Origin: Perognathus longimembris pacificus
Taxonomy: Eukaryota > Chordata > Mammalia > Rodentia > Heteromyidae
Direction of reading: 5' to 3'
Length of the DNA: 64,000 bases
Assembly (NCBI RefSeq): GCF_023159225.1
Contig: NC_063188.1
Span: forward strand, 9,941,086-10,005,085
The number at the start of each line of letters is the position of its first letter. Within the stretch, counting starts at the first letter, position 1. Under the pieces are notes generated by a model, which was not told where the DNA came from, searched no databases, and saw only the letters and a program-made list of their open reading frames with translations. Made by a program: the position numbers and the translations under genes. Below, one piece after another: positions 1 through 10,323 of the stretch.

Positions 1-290
1 CCTCAGATCTTAACCTCCTGAGTTACTAGGACTCCAGGTGTGAGTCACAGGGACCTGACTCTTTTTCCTTCCTATCTTTATGTTTTTGTGTTGGTGGTGG
101 GGCTTGAACTCAGAGCCTGAGTGCTATCCCAGAGCTTAAGGCTAGTGCTCCACCACTTCCTCTTCCAGTTTTTGATTGGTTAATTGGAGTCTTATGGGGA
201 CTTTTCTGCCCAGGCTGGCTTTGAACCACAATCCTCAGATCTCAACCTCTTGAGTAGCTAGAATTACAGGCGTGAGCTCCCTGTACCCAA
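1..290 (-). mobile_element. B1-like dimeric SINEs, one cut by the window edge
   Basis: Bases 1-52 are the B1-like end of a minus copy whose rest is outside. A second minus copy spans about 95-290, ending attacaggcgtgagctccc. The left module resembles 7SL-derived B1 (gtgagcc..tgtaatcc, ctgagatctgagg). The right module is the tRNA-like half shared with the ID-like SINE. Confidence 0.8.
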
Positions 291-746
291 CTTCCTTTTA
301 TTATAAACTGAAATTTGGAAACCTCTCCTTCAGATAACATTGCAAATACTCTTCTACCTAAAATTTCCGCCCATTAGTTTATTCATATGCTAAATTACCC
401 AGAAATGTTTTATCATGATATTTAGGTATGTTTTAAAGAAATATTGAAATAATACTGGCTAATTTATTATCAAATTGGTCATCCACAAGAATTTAAATGG
501 ATGCCTAAAGCCCTTTTTATTTTTCTTGAAAACCTTCAATAATGTTATTTGTATGGTTATAAGTTTGGTCACACACTCAACAAATTGAAACAGCACCCAT
601 ATAAAAAGTGAGAAGTTAAAAATTTGCCATCGGACAAAATCCTGACTTTCTGAATCACAGGATAAAGAAAGTAAGGATGTCATGGTTGTAGAATGACACT
701 GAATTTGAATGTGTGAATAAATGATTTATTTTTCCATAAGGTTCTT

Positions 747-855
747 TTTTTTCAAATTTTTATTATCAAACTGATGCACAGAAAGGTTACAGTTTCATAG
801 TTAGGCACTGGATACATTTCTTGTACAGTTTGTTACCTTGTCCCTCATACCCCCT
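747..855 (-). mobile_element. L1 3' end, 109 bp
   Basis: The duplication ccataaggttctt lies at 734-746 and 856-868. The element stops in the C-rich (G-rich on its own strand) tract of the 3' UTR. Confidence 0.9.
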
Positions 856-904
856 CCATAAGGTTCTTAGCACACAACATTGTTAAAAACATTATAGCTA
901 GACT

Positions 905-1148
905 GGCCACTGGTGGCTCACACCTATAATCCCAGCTACTCATGAGGCTGAGATCTGAGGATTGAGGTTCAAAGCCAGCACTGGCAGGAAAATCTGTGAG
1001 ACTCTTTTCTCCAATTAACCACCAGAAAACCAGAAGTGGCGCAGTGGCTCAAAGTGATAGAGCACTAGCCTTGAGCAAAAGAGTTCAGGGACAGTGCCCG
1101 GGACCTGAATCAAGCCCCAGGACCACCACCACCACCACCACCACCACA
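905..1148 (+). mobile_element. B1-like dimeric SINE with (CCA)n tail
   Basis: The plus copy starts actggccactggtggctcac and contains the shared right monomer (gtggcgcagtggctcaaagt). Its tail has become (acc)n at 1121-1148. Confidence 0.85.
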
Positions 1149-1284
1149 AGCACCAACAACAAAAACTGCAGCTAGAACATGATTCTTTAGTTGGACATAA
1201 TTGTGAATGTATCCCTACACATGGTTTCCTAGGTGCAAATAATAGATTTAGACATTTAATGGACAATTTACAATGTATAAGAAA

Positions 1285-1412
1285 GGTTAGCACTCTACCA
1301 CTTGAGCCACAGTGCCACTTACTGCTTTTTCTGTTTATGTGGTGCTGAGGAATTGAACCCAGGGCTTCATGCATGCTAGGCAAGCACTCTACCACTAAGC
1401 CACATTCTTAGC
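1285..1412 (-). mobile_element. ID-like SINE, partial
   Basis: Minus fragment with part of the right monomer and a complete left monomer (tgtggtgctgaggaattgaa to ccacattcttagcc). Confidence 0.8.
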
Positions 1413-2769
1413 CTAATATGTTTGATCTTAAGTCAGAGTTTATCTTTCTCCTACATTTCCTTGATTCTTTCCTATGATTTTTTTCTCTTATGGGTGACTT
1501 GTTTCAAGTGTTCTAAGAAGAATTCTCCTTAAATGCACGTGGTTGGCTTAGTTCTGAAGTCTAGAAATGTAGAGAGTGGCAAGTTTGCCAGATTTGAGCA
1601 GTGTGAAAAGTATAACTCGCCCCTAGATGGTGACCGGATCGTTTGACCTAGAAGGATTTGTGGCTTTAGGCTAATCCTGGAGGCTGTGGTAGGGGGAAAG
1701 GATGGAAATTCAAGTTCAAGGACAGGATTAAACTTGATACTTAGTAGAAATTTCAGTGATTGTAGCTGAGTTTGATAAGTAGGAGATAAGAAGCAACAGA
1801 TATTACAAAAGGGACAAACCAGAAGAAAAAAAGTATTGCTTGGGACAGTCCTGACAAAGCAGTAAGGCACACGTTGTTGTACTGCTTAAGAGTAGGTATG
1901 GCAGGGCAAAGGTGAGAGCTGTTCACACCCCTTCAACTTGAGGTCCTGCATTTTCCCCAACATAAGCTGCACAGATAGTTCTGACTATATCAAGCTGAAA
2001 CATAAGCCAGCCTTTCACCATTATATTCTTCCATGATATTGCATTTTGATTGCTTCCATTCAGTGGCCTAATGGTGCAAAACTGTTTTCTTTTCTTTTTT
2101 TTTTAGGTTTATGTTTTTCTTCAAATACAATAGGTCTGCCTCATGGCCAGGGCAAAGGGTATAGCTATGCATTTACATTGAGCCCAATTCAGGTAATTTT
2201 TAGGAAGTTGCCAATAAAAGGATCCCTTCTAGTCTTCTCTCCAGGAACAGAACACTCCTTTTTAACTTCCTTTCCCAAGCATTTATTTGTCTCCAGTCAG
2301 AACGTTAGGGCTTTCACCCTTCAGATCCCCTCCTGGGGTCAGGCAGCTAAAGAAACGCTGTAGTTATCTTAAAAATAACCTGAGCTCTTAAATTCGGTTT
2401 GAAAGTAGCTTCCTGTTGCCATTTTTGTTTATGCCACTTCCCTATCTTCCAATGAGAGGTGACACTTTACATATGGCAAACCACTAAGATCCAATGACCA
2501 AACCACTTGTTGCTTATTTTGGTTGCTCCTACCAGTGGGGATCGTGACAGTGGTAAACAAGTGTCCTTTATAGCCTGGTACCACGCAGGGGCATGCCACC
2601 CATTCCAAAGGGCATTGGCTCCTCCCTCTACTAATGGCACTTGTAGTCTCCCCCTCACTTGAATACTCAGATCCAAGGGCTTTTCAATTCCCGTACCAAC
2701 GCCTCTTGCTTTGACAGGATCCTGTGCCAGGCATGAACAAACATTTTATGCAGTCTTTAAGGACTTCTG
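1413..2769. other. Intron or upstream sequence, no feature seen
   Basis: Unique-looking sequence with short open frames only and no plausible MCF2 exon. Confidence 0.5.
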
Positions 2770-2770
2770 C

Positions 2771-2801
<31 letters not shown>

Positions 2802-2910
2802 TATATCAAATATTAATATCAATATATTAATATAATATATTATAATATTAATAGTATTAATATATTAAATAAATAAATATATATATAAATATTATATATA
2901 TATATACACC
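2770..2910. repeat. AT-rich low-complexity tract
   Basis: (TA)n passing into tattaata-type repeats, self-complementary over about 130 bases. Confidence 0.95.
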
Positions 2911-3194
2911 TTCACATAGAAACTTAAAAAATACTGTAACATAATACATTATACTTTGGAGAACTACTCAACATAAATTGCTTCAATGTCCATATAACTA
3001 CTATATATGTACACTTTCACTCCCATTACAGAAATTCACCTCTTTGAATATTAAAGACCAGGATAGTCAAAGCCCAAAGAAAAATGTCTTGTTTCAAATG
3101 CTAGTATTGGCCCCATTTTGTAGGTCAATGTCAAATCATCATAAAGGGCAAGCAATGAACTGAGTGTGCATTGAGTATGTGAATGCATGGATCT

Positions 3195-3300
3195 ATTGTC
3201 AGTGCTTACCAAGTGTACTTCAGTTTGCTCATCTGTAAGCAGGGATAAGACCTGCTTTGCTACAATGATGTGAAAGCGAAGTGGAATAGTATGTCTGGAA
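3195..3300 (+). repeat. MIR-like fragment
   Basis: The stretch acttcagtttgctcatctgt, then aagcagggataagacctgct. Confidence 0.5.
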
Positions 3301-3434
3301 AGTGGGCACGTCTGCAGTGACTTTCCATGAAGGGTCCCCTTTATTGTTACTGCATTTCTTTGCCCTAAAGGTTAAAAGGAATATAAATTAATTGTTCCTG
3401 TGAGTAAGCATATATATTTATATATATAATTTTT

Positions 3435-3662
3435 TGTGCCAGTACTGGGACTTCAACTTATAGCCTAGGCACACTGTCCTTTACATTGTGCTCAAAGCAG
3501 GAACTCTACCACTTGAGACACAGTTCTACTTCTATTTTTTTACTGCTTAATTGGAGAAAGTCTTTCTGATTTACCTACTCAGGCAGGCTGTGACCCTCCA
3601 TCCTCAGAGCTCAGCATCCCATGTAGCTAGGATTATAGGTGTGAGACACTATCACCCAGCTG
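3435..3662 (-). mobile_element. B1-like dimeric SINE
   Basis: Minus copy from ttgtgccagtactgggactt to atcacccagctg. Confidence 0.8.
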
Positions 3663-5190
3663 TGTAAGGCATTTTCAACAGTATATAACTAGATTGAGTG
3701 AAGACTTCCGCATAGCATGGATGGATTGCCTCCTGTAGATACCACACAGGAAGAATCTGAAGCAAGTTACTTTATGGATTTTGATCGTGAAATGACATGT
3801 CAAGTTTCTGCCCATTGTGCTTGTTACTGCTCCGAGACCATGTAGCTGGCAATCATGGAGGGGTAGACATGAGGATCTATTTTCAAGGAGGGAAAGATAA
3901 TACAAATCTTGTTGTGCCATCTCCTTGACGCAGCAGTAAGAGCTGCTGCACAGGGCTGAGGTAGGACGGTGGGAAAGAGGACAGGTCTCAGCCTCTGTGA
4001 TGTGGCCAGCACGTTTTTTTGGGTGGTGTGCCTTTAAGCAATCATATGCTGGAACTGAAAAAAAAATGTCTGCATGAAGCTCAAATCAACATTGATTCAT
4101 CTCTCATGCAAAGCCTGCAAAAAAGAAGAAAGAAAGGCTGCCCCTTTGCTTTTTGGACAAGTTCCTCTCCCCCCTGCAGTGATTGATAGTTTAAGAATTG
4201 AGTTTGATTTGGGGGAAAATAGCAATTGTGCTTTTTCCTGTTTATATAACCATACAGATTATAGATTCTTAAAGCAGCATACCAAAGCAGTTAGAAATGT
4301 ATTCTCAAACCATAACGGGAAAGCTCAGTAGTTGTGATTGGTCTTTGCTGATACCATGTGCTGACTGACAGTTCTTTTAAATCCTGGCTTGAAAGGAGAC
4401 ACACTGATCAAGCTGCATTGTAACTCCAAACCTGACTTGTTGAATCGAAACCCCTTTGTACAACTCATTAAGGATATTAGAATACAAACAATAAAATAAG
4501 CTGGACTATCTTCAGGTATAGGTGGAAATTTTCAGTTAGATAAATTTCTATGTATAGGGAAAAAGCGCTTTCTCCTTGTATCTATAAGTGTGCCTACATA
4601 CATGAATGCAAATTAATCTTACCTCTGTGTGGTCTATCTAATGACAAGTTCTCCAGAATTCTCTGTCTCAGCCAGGCATTTATAGCCAGCAATCACAGAA
4701 AGGGACATGGCTATATTATTCATATTGGCCCCTATACACATATATGAAGTGTTTTTGTTCGGAGGTTGTACACTAACAGCGGGAGAATGTGTTATATTTA
4801 TACTATGTAAATGAAGGCTTCACATAAACTTTCGGATTTCTGGGTTTTCTTGTGAAACCAAAGACTATATTGCTTCACCCAGTTTCCCACATGATAACAT
4901 TTGATGCTAACTAGTATGCACCCCTGTTTTGGATGCTACTAATCCTCACAGTCCTTACCACTTCTGCTTGTTCTTTATCATTTAAGAAAGTGTCAGTTGC
5001 CAGCTTATGCCTTATTTAGGCTGTACTATACATTTCTATAATCTTCCTCATACTTAGAATTGTCACCTTTGCTTTAGGTTTGGAATTTTAACCTTGAATT
5101 TGATCTCTGTTACTACCCTTCCCCCAATGCCTTTCCAAGTACCTTCCGTTGATAGAGGTCTACAGTCAGTTGATCCTGAGTTTGAATTCT
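3663..5190. other. Intron or upstream sequence, no gene seen
   Basis: Mostly unique, with short frames under 90 codons and no recognisable protein. I looked for the preceding SEC14-like exons here and did not find them. Confidence 0.5.
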
Positions 5191-5254
5191 GTTTCTGAGA
5201 AGCTGCAAGAGTTTGAAAATATACTTAACCTTCCAAAACCTCAGTGTATTGTTT

Positions 5255-5530
5255 TTCTACTGCCAAGGAAACATTTTAGAAATGTAGTGGCTTAAAACAA
5301 TAAAACTTTAGTTTTAGGGTTTTGGAGGTCAGAAGTCAGTATTAGTCTCATTGGGCTAAAAGGAAGGAGTCAACTGGACTGGCTCGGTTCTATCTGGAGG
5401 CTCACAGAAGTGATTTCCTTAATTCTGTGCACATTCCTTCACATGTGGCCCCGCAAACACTCTGAACTCTCTGTCATCACGCCCCCCTTTCTTCTATAGA
5501 TCTGGATAATCTCCTTCTGTCTGCTTATAT
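5255..5530 (+). mobile_element. MaLR/ERVL-like LTR fragment, tentative
   Basis: The stretch tagtggcttaaaacaataaa, followed by tttggaggtcagaagtcagt and the C-rich cacatgtggcccc part, resembles the MLT1/MST group of mammalian LTRs. The ends are not visible. Confidence 0.4.
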
Positions 5531-5546
5531 CTCCATTATATATGTG

Positions 5547-5580
<34 letters not shown>
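5547..5580. repeat. (GT)n microsatellite
   Basis: About 16 units, followed by (TCTA)-like and (CA)n patches to about 5670. Confidence 0.95.
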
Positions 5581-5582
<2 letters not shown>

Positions 5583-6130
5583 ATCTATCTCTATATAATG
5601 CTATTCATATATACATAATGCTCTCTCTATATAATGTTCTCCATACACACAAATACACACACACACACCTATGTGCTCCTTACCAAGAGCACATGGCTAC
5701 AACTTATTTTATCATGTAGAGTAACATGCTCATGGGTTCCTGGGTATAGGGCATGGTAGTCCAAGTGAGTTATTATTCACCTTACCACATTCTCTCACTC
5801 ACTCTTTGTGAAAAGAGCATAAAAATAAAGCCAAGTCCATGCACATACTTAGCACACTCTAGTCCAGTTCCTTAGAGGCACGATCCTCACAGTAAGCATT
5901 CAATAAATACAGTATATTCATCCTTGTCCTCTTACCTTCTCTTAAAGATTTGGCAAGCCCTATATGGGAAATAACTAATGCAATATAATATAAAATTGAA
6001 ATATATTTTTTATTTTTTAAAAGAGTATGAAAAGTAGTCATGTGACCTTGTATAGTCACTTGTAACATGACAGTTTGGCAAGTGCCAGTTTGGTTCGAGT
6101 CTGAAACGAATGAATGGAACTGGGATTGAA

Positions 6131-6132
<2 letters not shown>

Positions 6133-6170
<38 letters not shown>

Positions 6171-6182
6171 ATATATATATAT
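6133..6182. repeat. (TA)n microsatellite
   Basis: About 24 units with one interruption. Confidence 0.95.
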
Positions 6183-6221
6183 CTGATTTTATGTGAGCAT
6201 GGAGATAAAAATAATATACCT

Positions 6222-6452
6222 TGTCAGGTGTCCATGGCTCACACATGTAATCTAAGCTATTCAAGACACTGAAATCTGAGGATAGCTGCTTGAACCCAAC
6301 CTGGGTAGGAAAGTCTATGAGATGCTTACCTCCAATTAGACACCAAAAAGCCAAAAGTTGACCTCTGACTCAAGCGTTAGAGAACTAGTCTATGGCAAAA
6401 AGAGCTTAGGGATAGCACCCGGGCCCTGAGTTCAAGCTCTAGGGCTGTAACA
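6222..6452 (+). mobile_element. B1-like dimeric SINE ending in (CA)n
   Basis: Plus copy whose A tail passes into the (CA)n at 6452-6507. Confidence 0.82.
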
Positions 6453-6454
6453 CA

Positions 6455-6507
<53 letters not shown>
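6452..6507. repeat. (CA)n microsatellite
   Basis: About 27 units grown from a SINE tail. Confidence 0.95.
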
Positions 6508-6509
<2 letters not shown>

Positions 6510-7002
6510 GGTTTAAACTGCATGCTTTACATTCTAAAATCAATAATAAATAAGTGCAGTGCCATTAGTTATTGCCTCTTTAGCTTTTGCCCTGAATTGG
6601 CCATTGAATTTCAGTGGAGCTATTAGATTGACCAATACCAATAAAGATAATTCCAGAATTGTCCTATAATGAAAAACTTTCTAAGTATGATTGCAAAAAA
6701 AAATAAATGAAGTTTTCATTTTTTTAAAAAATGGTACTTTTGGGGGCTATGCCTTGAAGAGAAGAGGAAACATAGGAGATGGAAAGAACTAATGAACTTC
6801 CAGAAGTATTCCTTGAGCACTACAGCCATTAGTTTTATGAAACCTCCTTTTTCTTCCTTCAGGTTTCACTGCTTTTTCCAACCAAGTGTTTTGCCTATTG
6901 AGACAAAATATTTCTTTTTATTTAATAATTTGTGGCAATTTGGAACAAGTGAGGCAAGAGCTCTTCCATTCACCTATCACGCCGGCCCCAACAATATTTC
7001 TT

Positions 7003-7204
7003 TTTTTTTTTTGGCCAGTCCTGGGCCTTGGACTCAGGGCCTGAGCACTGTCCCTGGCTTCTTTTGCTCAAGGCTAGCACTCCGCCACTTGAGTCACAGC
7101 GCCCCTTCTGGCCATTTTCTGTATATGTGGTGCTGGGGAATCGAACCCAGGGCCTCATGTATACAAGGCAGGTACTCTTGCCACTAGGCCATATCCCCAG
7201 CCCC
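7003..7204 (-). mobile_element. ID-like dimeric SINE
   Basis: Full-length copy. The perfect 15-bp duplication ccaacaatatttctt lies at 6988-7002 and 7205-7219. The left monomer carries tRNA-like A and B boxes; the right monomer carries a second pair. Confidence 0.95.
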
Positions 7205-7554
7205 CCAACAATATTTCTTAAGCCTTCCTCAAGCTTCTGCTTTTCAGTGAGAAGAGTGACAGGATGCCACGCCTTTCTCTCCAGCCTAGCTCTTTATGAT
7301 CTCCCTTCTGCTTCTCAATATCCCTTTTGTAGCTTTCTTCATTGGGCTCTGTTTAAGAAGTGGACTAACAGGGTAAATATGACCAGGATGTTTCTGTGCA
7401 CATACAGAAATAATACAAATAATATAGGCTAGTAAAAAGATGGGAGCATGTTCAGTGGTTTAGAGCACAGAGTTAGGTGCAAACCAATTGTGATTTCACC
7501 ACTTCAAAGTCCAGAAAGTTTTAGAGTGTGTAGCAGGATAGAAAATGCAGAATC

Positions 7555-7776
7555 GGGGCTGGGAATATGGCCTAGTGGCAAGAGAGCTTGCCTTGTATAC
7601 ATGAAGCCCTGGGTTCGATTCCCCAGCACCACATATATAGAAAAGGCCAGAAGAGGCGCTCTGGCTCAAGTGGCAGAGCGCTAGCCTTGAGCAAAAAGAA
7701 GCCAGGGACAGTGCTCAGGCCCTGAGTCCAAGGCCCAGGACTGGCCAAAAAAAAAAAAAAAAAAAAGAAGAAAGAA
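7555..7776 (+). mobile_element. ID-like dimeric SINE, opposite to the copy at 7003
   Basis: It begins ggggctgggaatatggccta and ends in a long A tail. The duplication agaaaatgcagaatc lies at 7540-7554 and 7777-7791. A-box-like tggcctagtggc and B-box-like gggttcgattcc are visible in the left half, tggctcaagtgg and a weaker B box in the right half. Confidence 0.95.
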
Positions 7777-7809
7777 AGAAAATGCAGAATCACCATTAGT
7801 AACAATGAT

Positions 7810-8270
7810 TTACCTCTTTTTTAAATTTATTTTTTATTATTTTTTCTTTATTGTCAAAGTTAAGTACAGAGCGGTTACAGTTTCATATGTAAGGCAGTGA
7901 GTACATTTTTTTTTACTAAATAATAAAAAGTTACTTTATTTATTTATTTTCTTTTTTTGTTAAATTTTTATTGTCAAACTGAGGTACAGAGAGGTTACAC
8001 GTTCATACGTTAGGCATTGGATACATTTCTTGTACTGTTTGTTACCTCCTCCCTCATTCCCCCTCCCCCCTCCCCCAGTACATTTCTTTTTTTTTGAATT
8101 AAATTTTATTGACAAGGTGATATACAGAGGTAATAAGGTAGTGAGTACATTTCATAATATACATAATAAGGTAGTGAGTACATTTCTTGTCTTATTTGTT
8201 ATACCCTCCCTCATTTTTCTTTCCCTTCCCTACTTCAGATAAGCATATATATAGTATCCAATGTTACCTC
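7810..8270 (-). mobile_element. Three abutting L1 3' ends
   Basis: Fragments at about 7810-7912, 7955-8078 and 8095-8270 all begin with T-rich tails and have ...caga(g)..ggttacag-type 3' ends. The middle one is the younger subtype; the outer ones have the older gtagtgagtacatttcttgt form. The last has an internal 33-base direct duplication around aataaggtagtgagtacatt. Confidence 0.8.
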
Positions 8271-8559
8271 TTTCTTAAAATATGGTGGGTGATGATTTTT
8301 GAGATTTGTAGTTTATTTGGGTTAAGCTTGTTCAGCATAAGGTAATGTTGACCCTCCTGTTCAACCAGCAGAGCCAGAGTCTATTGCTTATTCTAGAGCA
8401 CAAGGGTGATGGTGGGGAAACCAGTATTTTAGGAAGATGGTTAGAAACGTGTGCATGGGGTTCATGTAATAGATTTCATCATCCATGAAAATGCAAATAG
8501 TCAAAATTAATTAGCCTAGAGTGGCCATTTAGAATATGATGCTTTGTTGAATTTTCCAC

Positions 8560-9520
8560 AAAACTATGAAAATACATACAATGAATCAAGGAGAGTTTGC
8601 CATACATGGTACTAGGGAAAGAAGGTATACAAACACAGAATGAAACTAACCTCCTACCTATTACTGTATAAAAACAAACCCATTGGATTAAGAACTGAAA
8701 TATAAAATACCAAACTATGAAACTACTAGAAGAAAATATAGGGGAAACAGTTACAGATGTTTGTCTAGGTAAAAGCACAGGCCAAAAAAAAAAAAAGTAA
8801 AAGTAAGTGACTGAGATCTCAACAAACTAAAACGCTTCTACACAACAAAGGAAACAGTAAATAGGACAAAGAGATAACCCGTAGTATGCAGGAAATATTT
8901 GCAAATATTCATCTGACAAAGAGTGAATATCCCAAACACATAAACAACTCACAAGAAGAGCGCTCTGTTCTCGTTAAAAATAGGGAAATAATTAGAAAGA
9001 GATTTATTAAAAGAAGATACACAAAGCCAGGGGTCTATGGATCACAACTGTAATCTTAGCTAATCAGGAAGCTGAGATCTGAGGATCAAGGTTCAAAGCT
9101 AGTCTGGGCAGGAAAGCTCAGGAGACTCTTTATCTCTAATTAACCACCAGAAAGCTGTAAGTGGAGCTTTGGCTCAAGTGGTAGAATGCTTACATTGAGC
9201 AAAAGAAGCTCAAGAACAGCAACCAAGACTCTGAGTTCAAGCCCCAAGACCAGGACAAAAACAACGAAAGGTACAAAAAGACAACTAACTGTGTCTTGTC
9301 ACTCTTTGGTAGACACTAGAAAAAAATGATTGCATAGAAGTAGAAAGTAGAATAATAGAGATCACTAGAATCTTGGAAGGGAGAGGAGCCAGAGACTAGA
9401 TAATTGGTAGCAAGATATACGACTAGAGAAGTTGTAATGTTGTATATCCTATCTGTGTTGTATAGTTCTATAGCACAGCAGGGCAATTTTAACCTCTTAT
9501 ATTATAATTCATTAAACACT
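8560..9520 (+). mobile_element. Old L1 (L1M-like) ORF2 end and 3' UTR
   Basis: Decayed sequence with the familiar ..aaactactagaagaaaata.. and ..catagaagtagaaagtagaa.. blocks of ancient mammalian L1s, interrupted by the SINE at 9024. No usable frame remains. Confidence 0.65.
9024..9260 (+). mobile_element. B1-like dimeric SINE
   Basis: Plus copy (aagccaggggtctatggatc to aagaccaggacaaaaac) inside an old L1 relic. Confidence 0.84.
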
Positions 9521-9873
9521 ACAAAACACTTGGAATTAAAGAGGATAAAGATTCTTAACATTTAGAAATGATGCTATTTCAGGAGATAGAAATGTTAATT
9601 TATTCTTATACATGTAGTATACATGTTTCAAATAATATACCCCATAAATAAGCATGATTTCATGTCAATTAAAAAAGTCAAAAGTAAAATTCAAACTCAA
9701 AACTAAATTTCAAAATGGTGTTTTAGAGTCTATCTCTGTAACTAGGAGTGTATTTATATACTGTGAGAACATTGCAATGATTTGACCTGATGACCTTACA
9801 TGGGTTTTCGATTTGCATGGTTTTACACTGTATCAAGGTCTAATTTTTAAGTGTGGGCCATTAACTGAATTTT

Positions 9874-10081
9874 TTTTTTTTTTTTTTTTGGCCAGTCCTG
9901 GGCCTTGTACTCAGGCCCTGAGCACTGTCCCTGGCTTCTTTTTGCTCAAGGCTAGCACTCTGCCACTTGAGCCACAGCGCCCCTTCTGGCTGTTTTCTGT
10001 ATATGTGGTGCTGGGGAATTGAACCCAGGGCCTCATGTATACGAGGCAAGCACTCTTGCCACTAGGCCATATCCCCAGCCC
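9874..10081 (-). mobile_element. ID-like dimeric SINE just before MCF2 window exon 1
   Basis: The duplication ccattaactgaatttt is perfect at 9858-9873 and 10082-10097. Its right end is 122 bases upstream of the exon at 10204, so it is recent and close to the acceptor. Confidence 0.95.
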
Positions 10082-10203
10082 CCATTAACTGAATTTTATT
10101 ACTTTCAAGCTTATTCCATTCAATTACATAGTTTCTGCTTTGTGCCCAATGGAGAGTTTGTTTTGTCAAGTTTTCTTGATTTCTTCTGTTCTTTCTTTCA
10201 CAG

Positions 10204-10323
10204 GCTTCTTTCCCTGGGAACTTGCACTTGGTTCTGGTTTTACGTCCAACGAGTTTTCTTCAACGCACTTTCACAGATATTGGATTTCGATTCAGTCAGG
10301 AGGATTTCATGCTCAAATTACCA
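10204..10323 (+). CDS. MCF2: MCF2 window exon 1, end of SEC14-like region
   Basis: The 40 codons (phase 0 at both ends) begin [18 protein letters not shown] and end with LKLP. They match the human MCF2 segment that follows the alternative N-termini. The acceptor is a pyrimidine tract plus cacag and the donor is gtaaga. The first residues give no start codon, so the exon is internal. It is the first coding exon I can identify in the window. Confidence 0.95.

Noticed and set aside
6792..7432. Overlapping plus-strand frames of 131 and 134 codons
   Set aside because: Most of both is the antisense of the SINE at 7003, and the same peptide pattern recurs at every minus copy of this SINE.
1..10203. 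Upstream SEC14-like MCF2 exons or alternative first exon
   Set aside because: Read for them in all frames and found no match to the expected peptide; they are probably left of the window.
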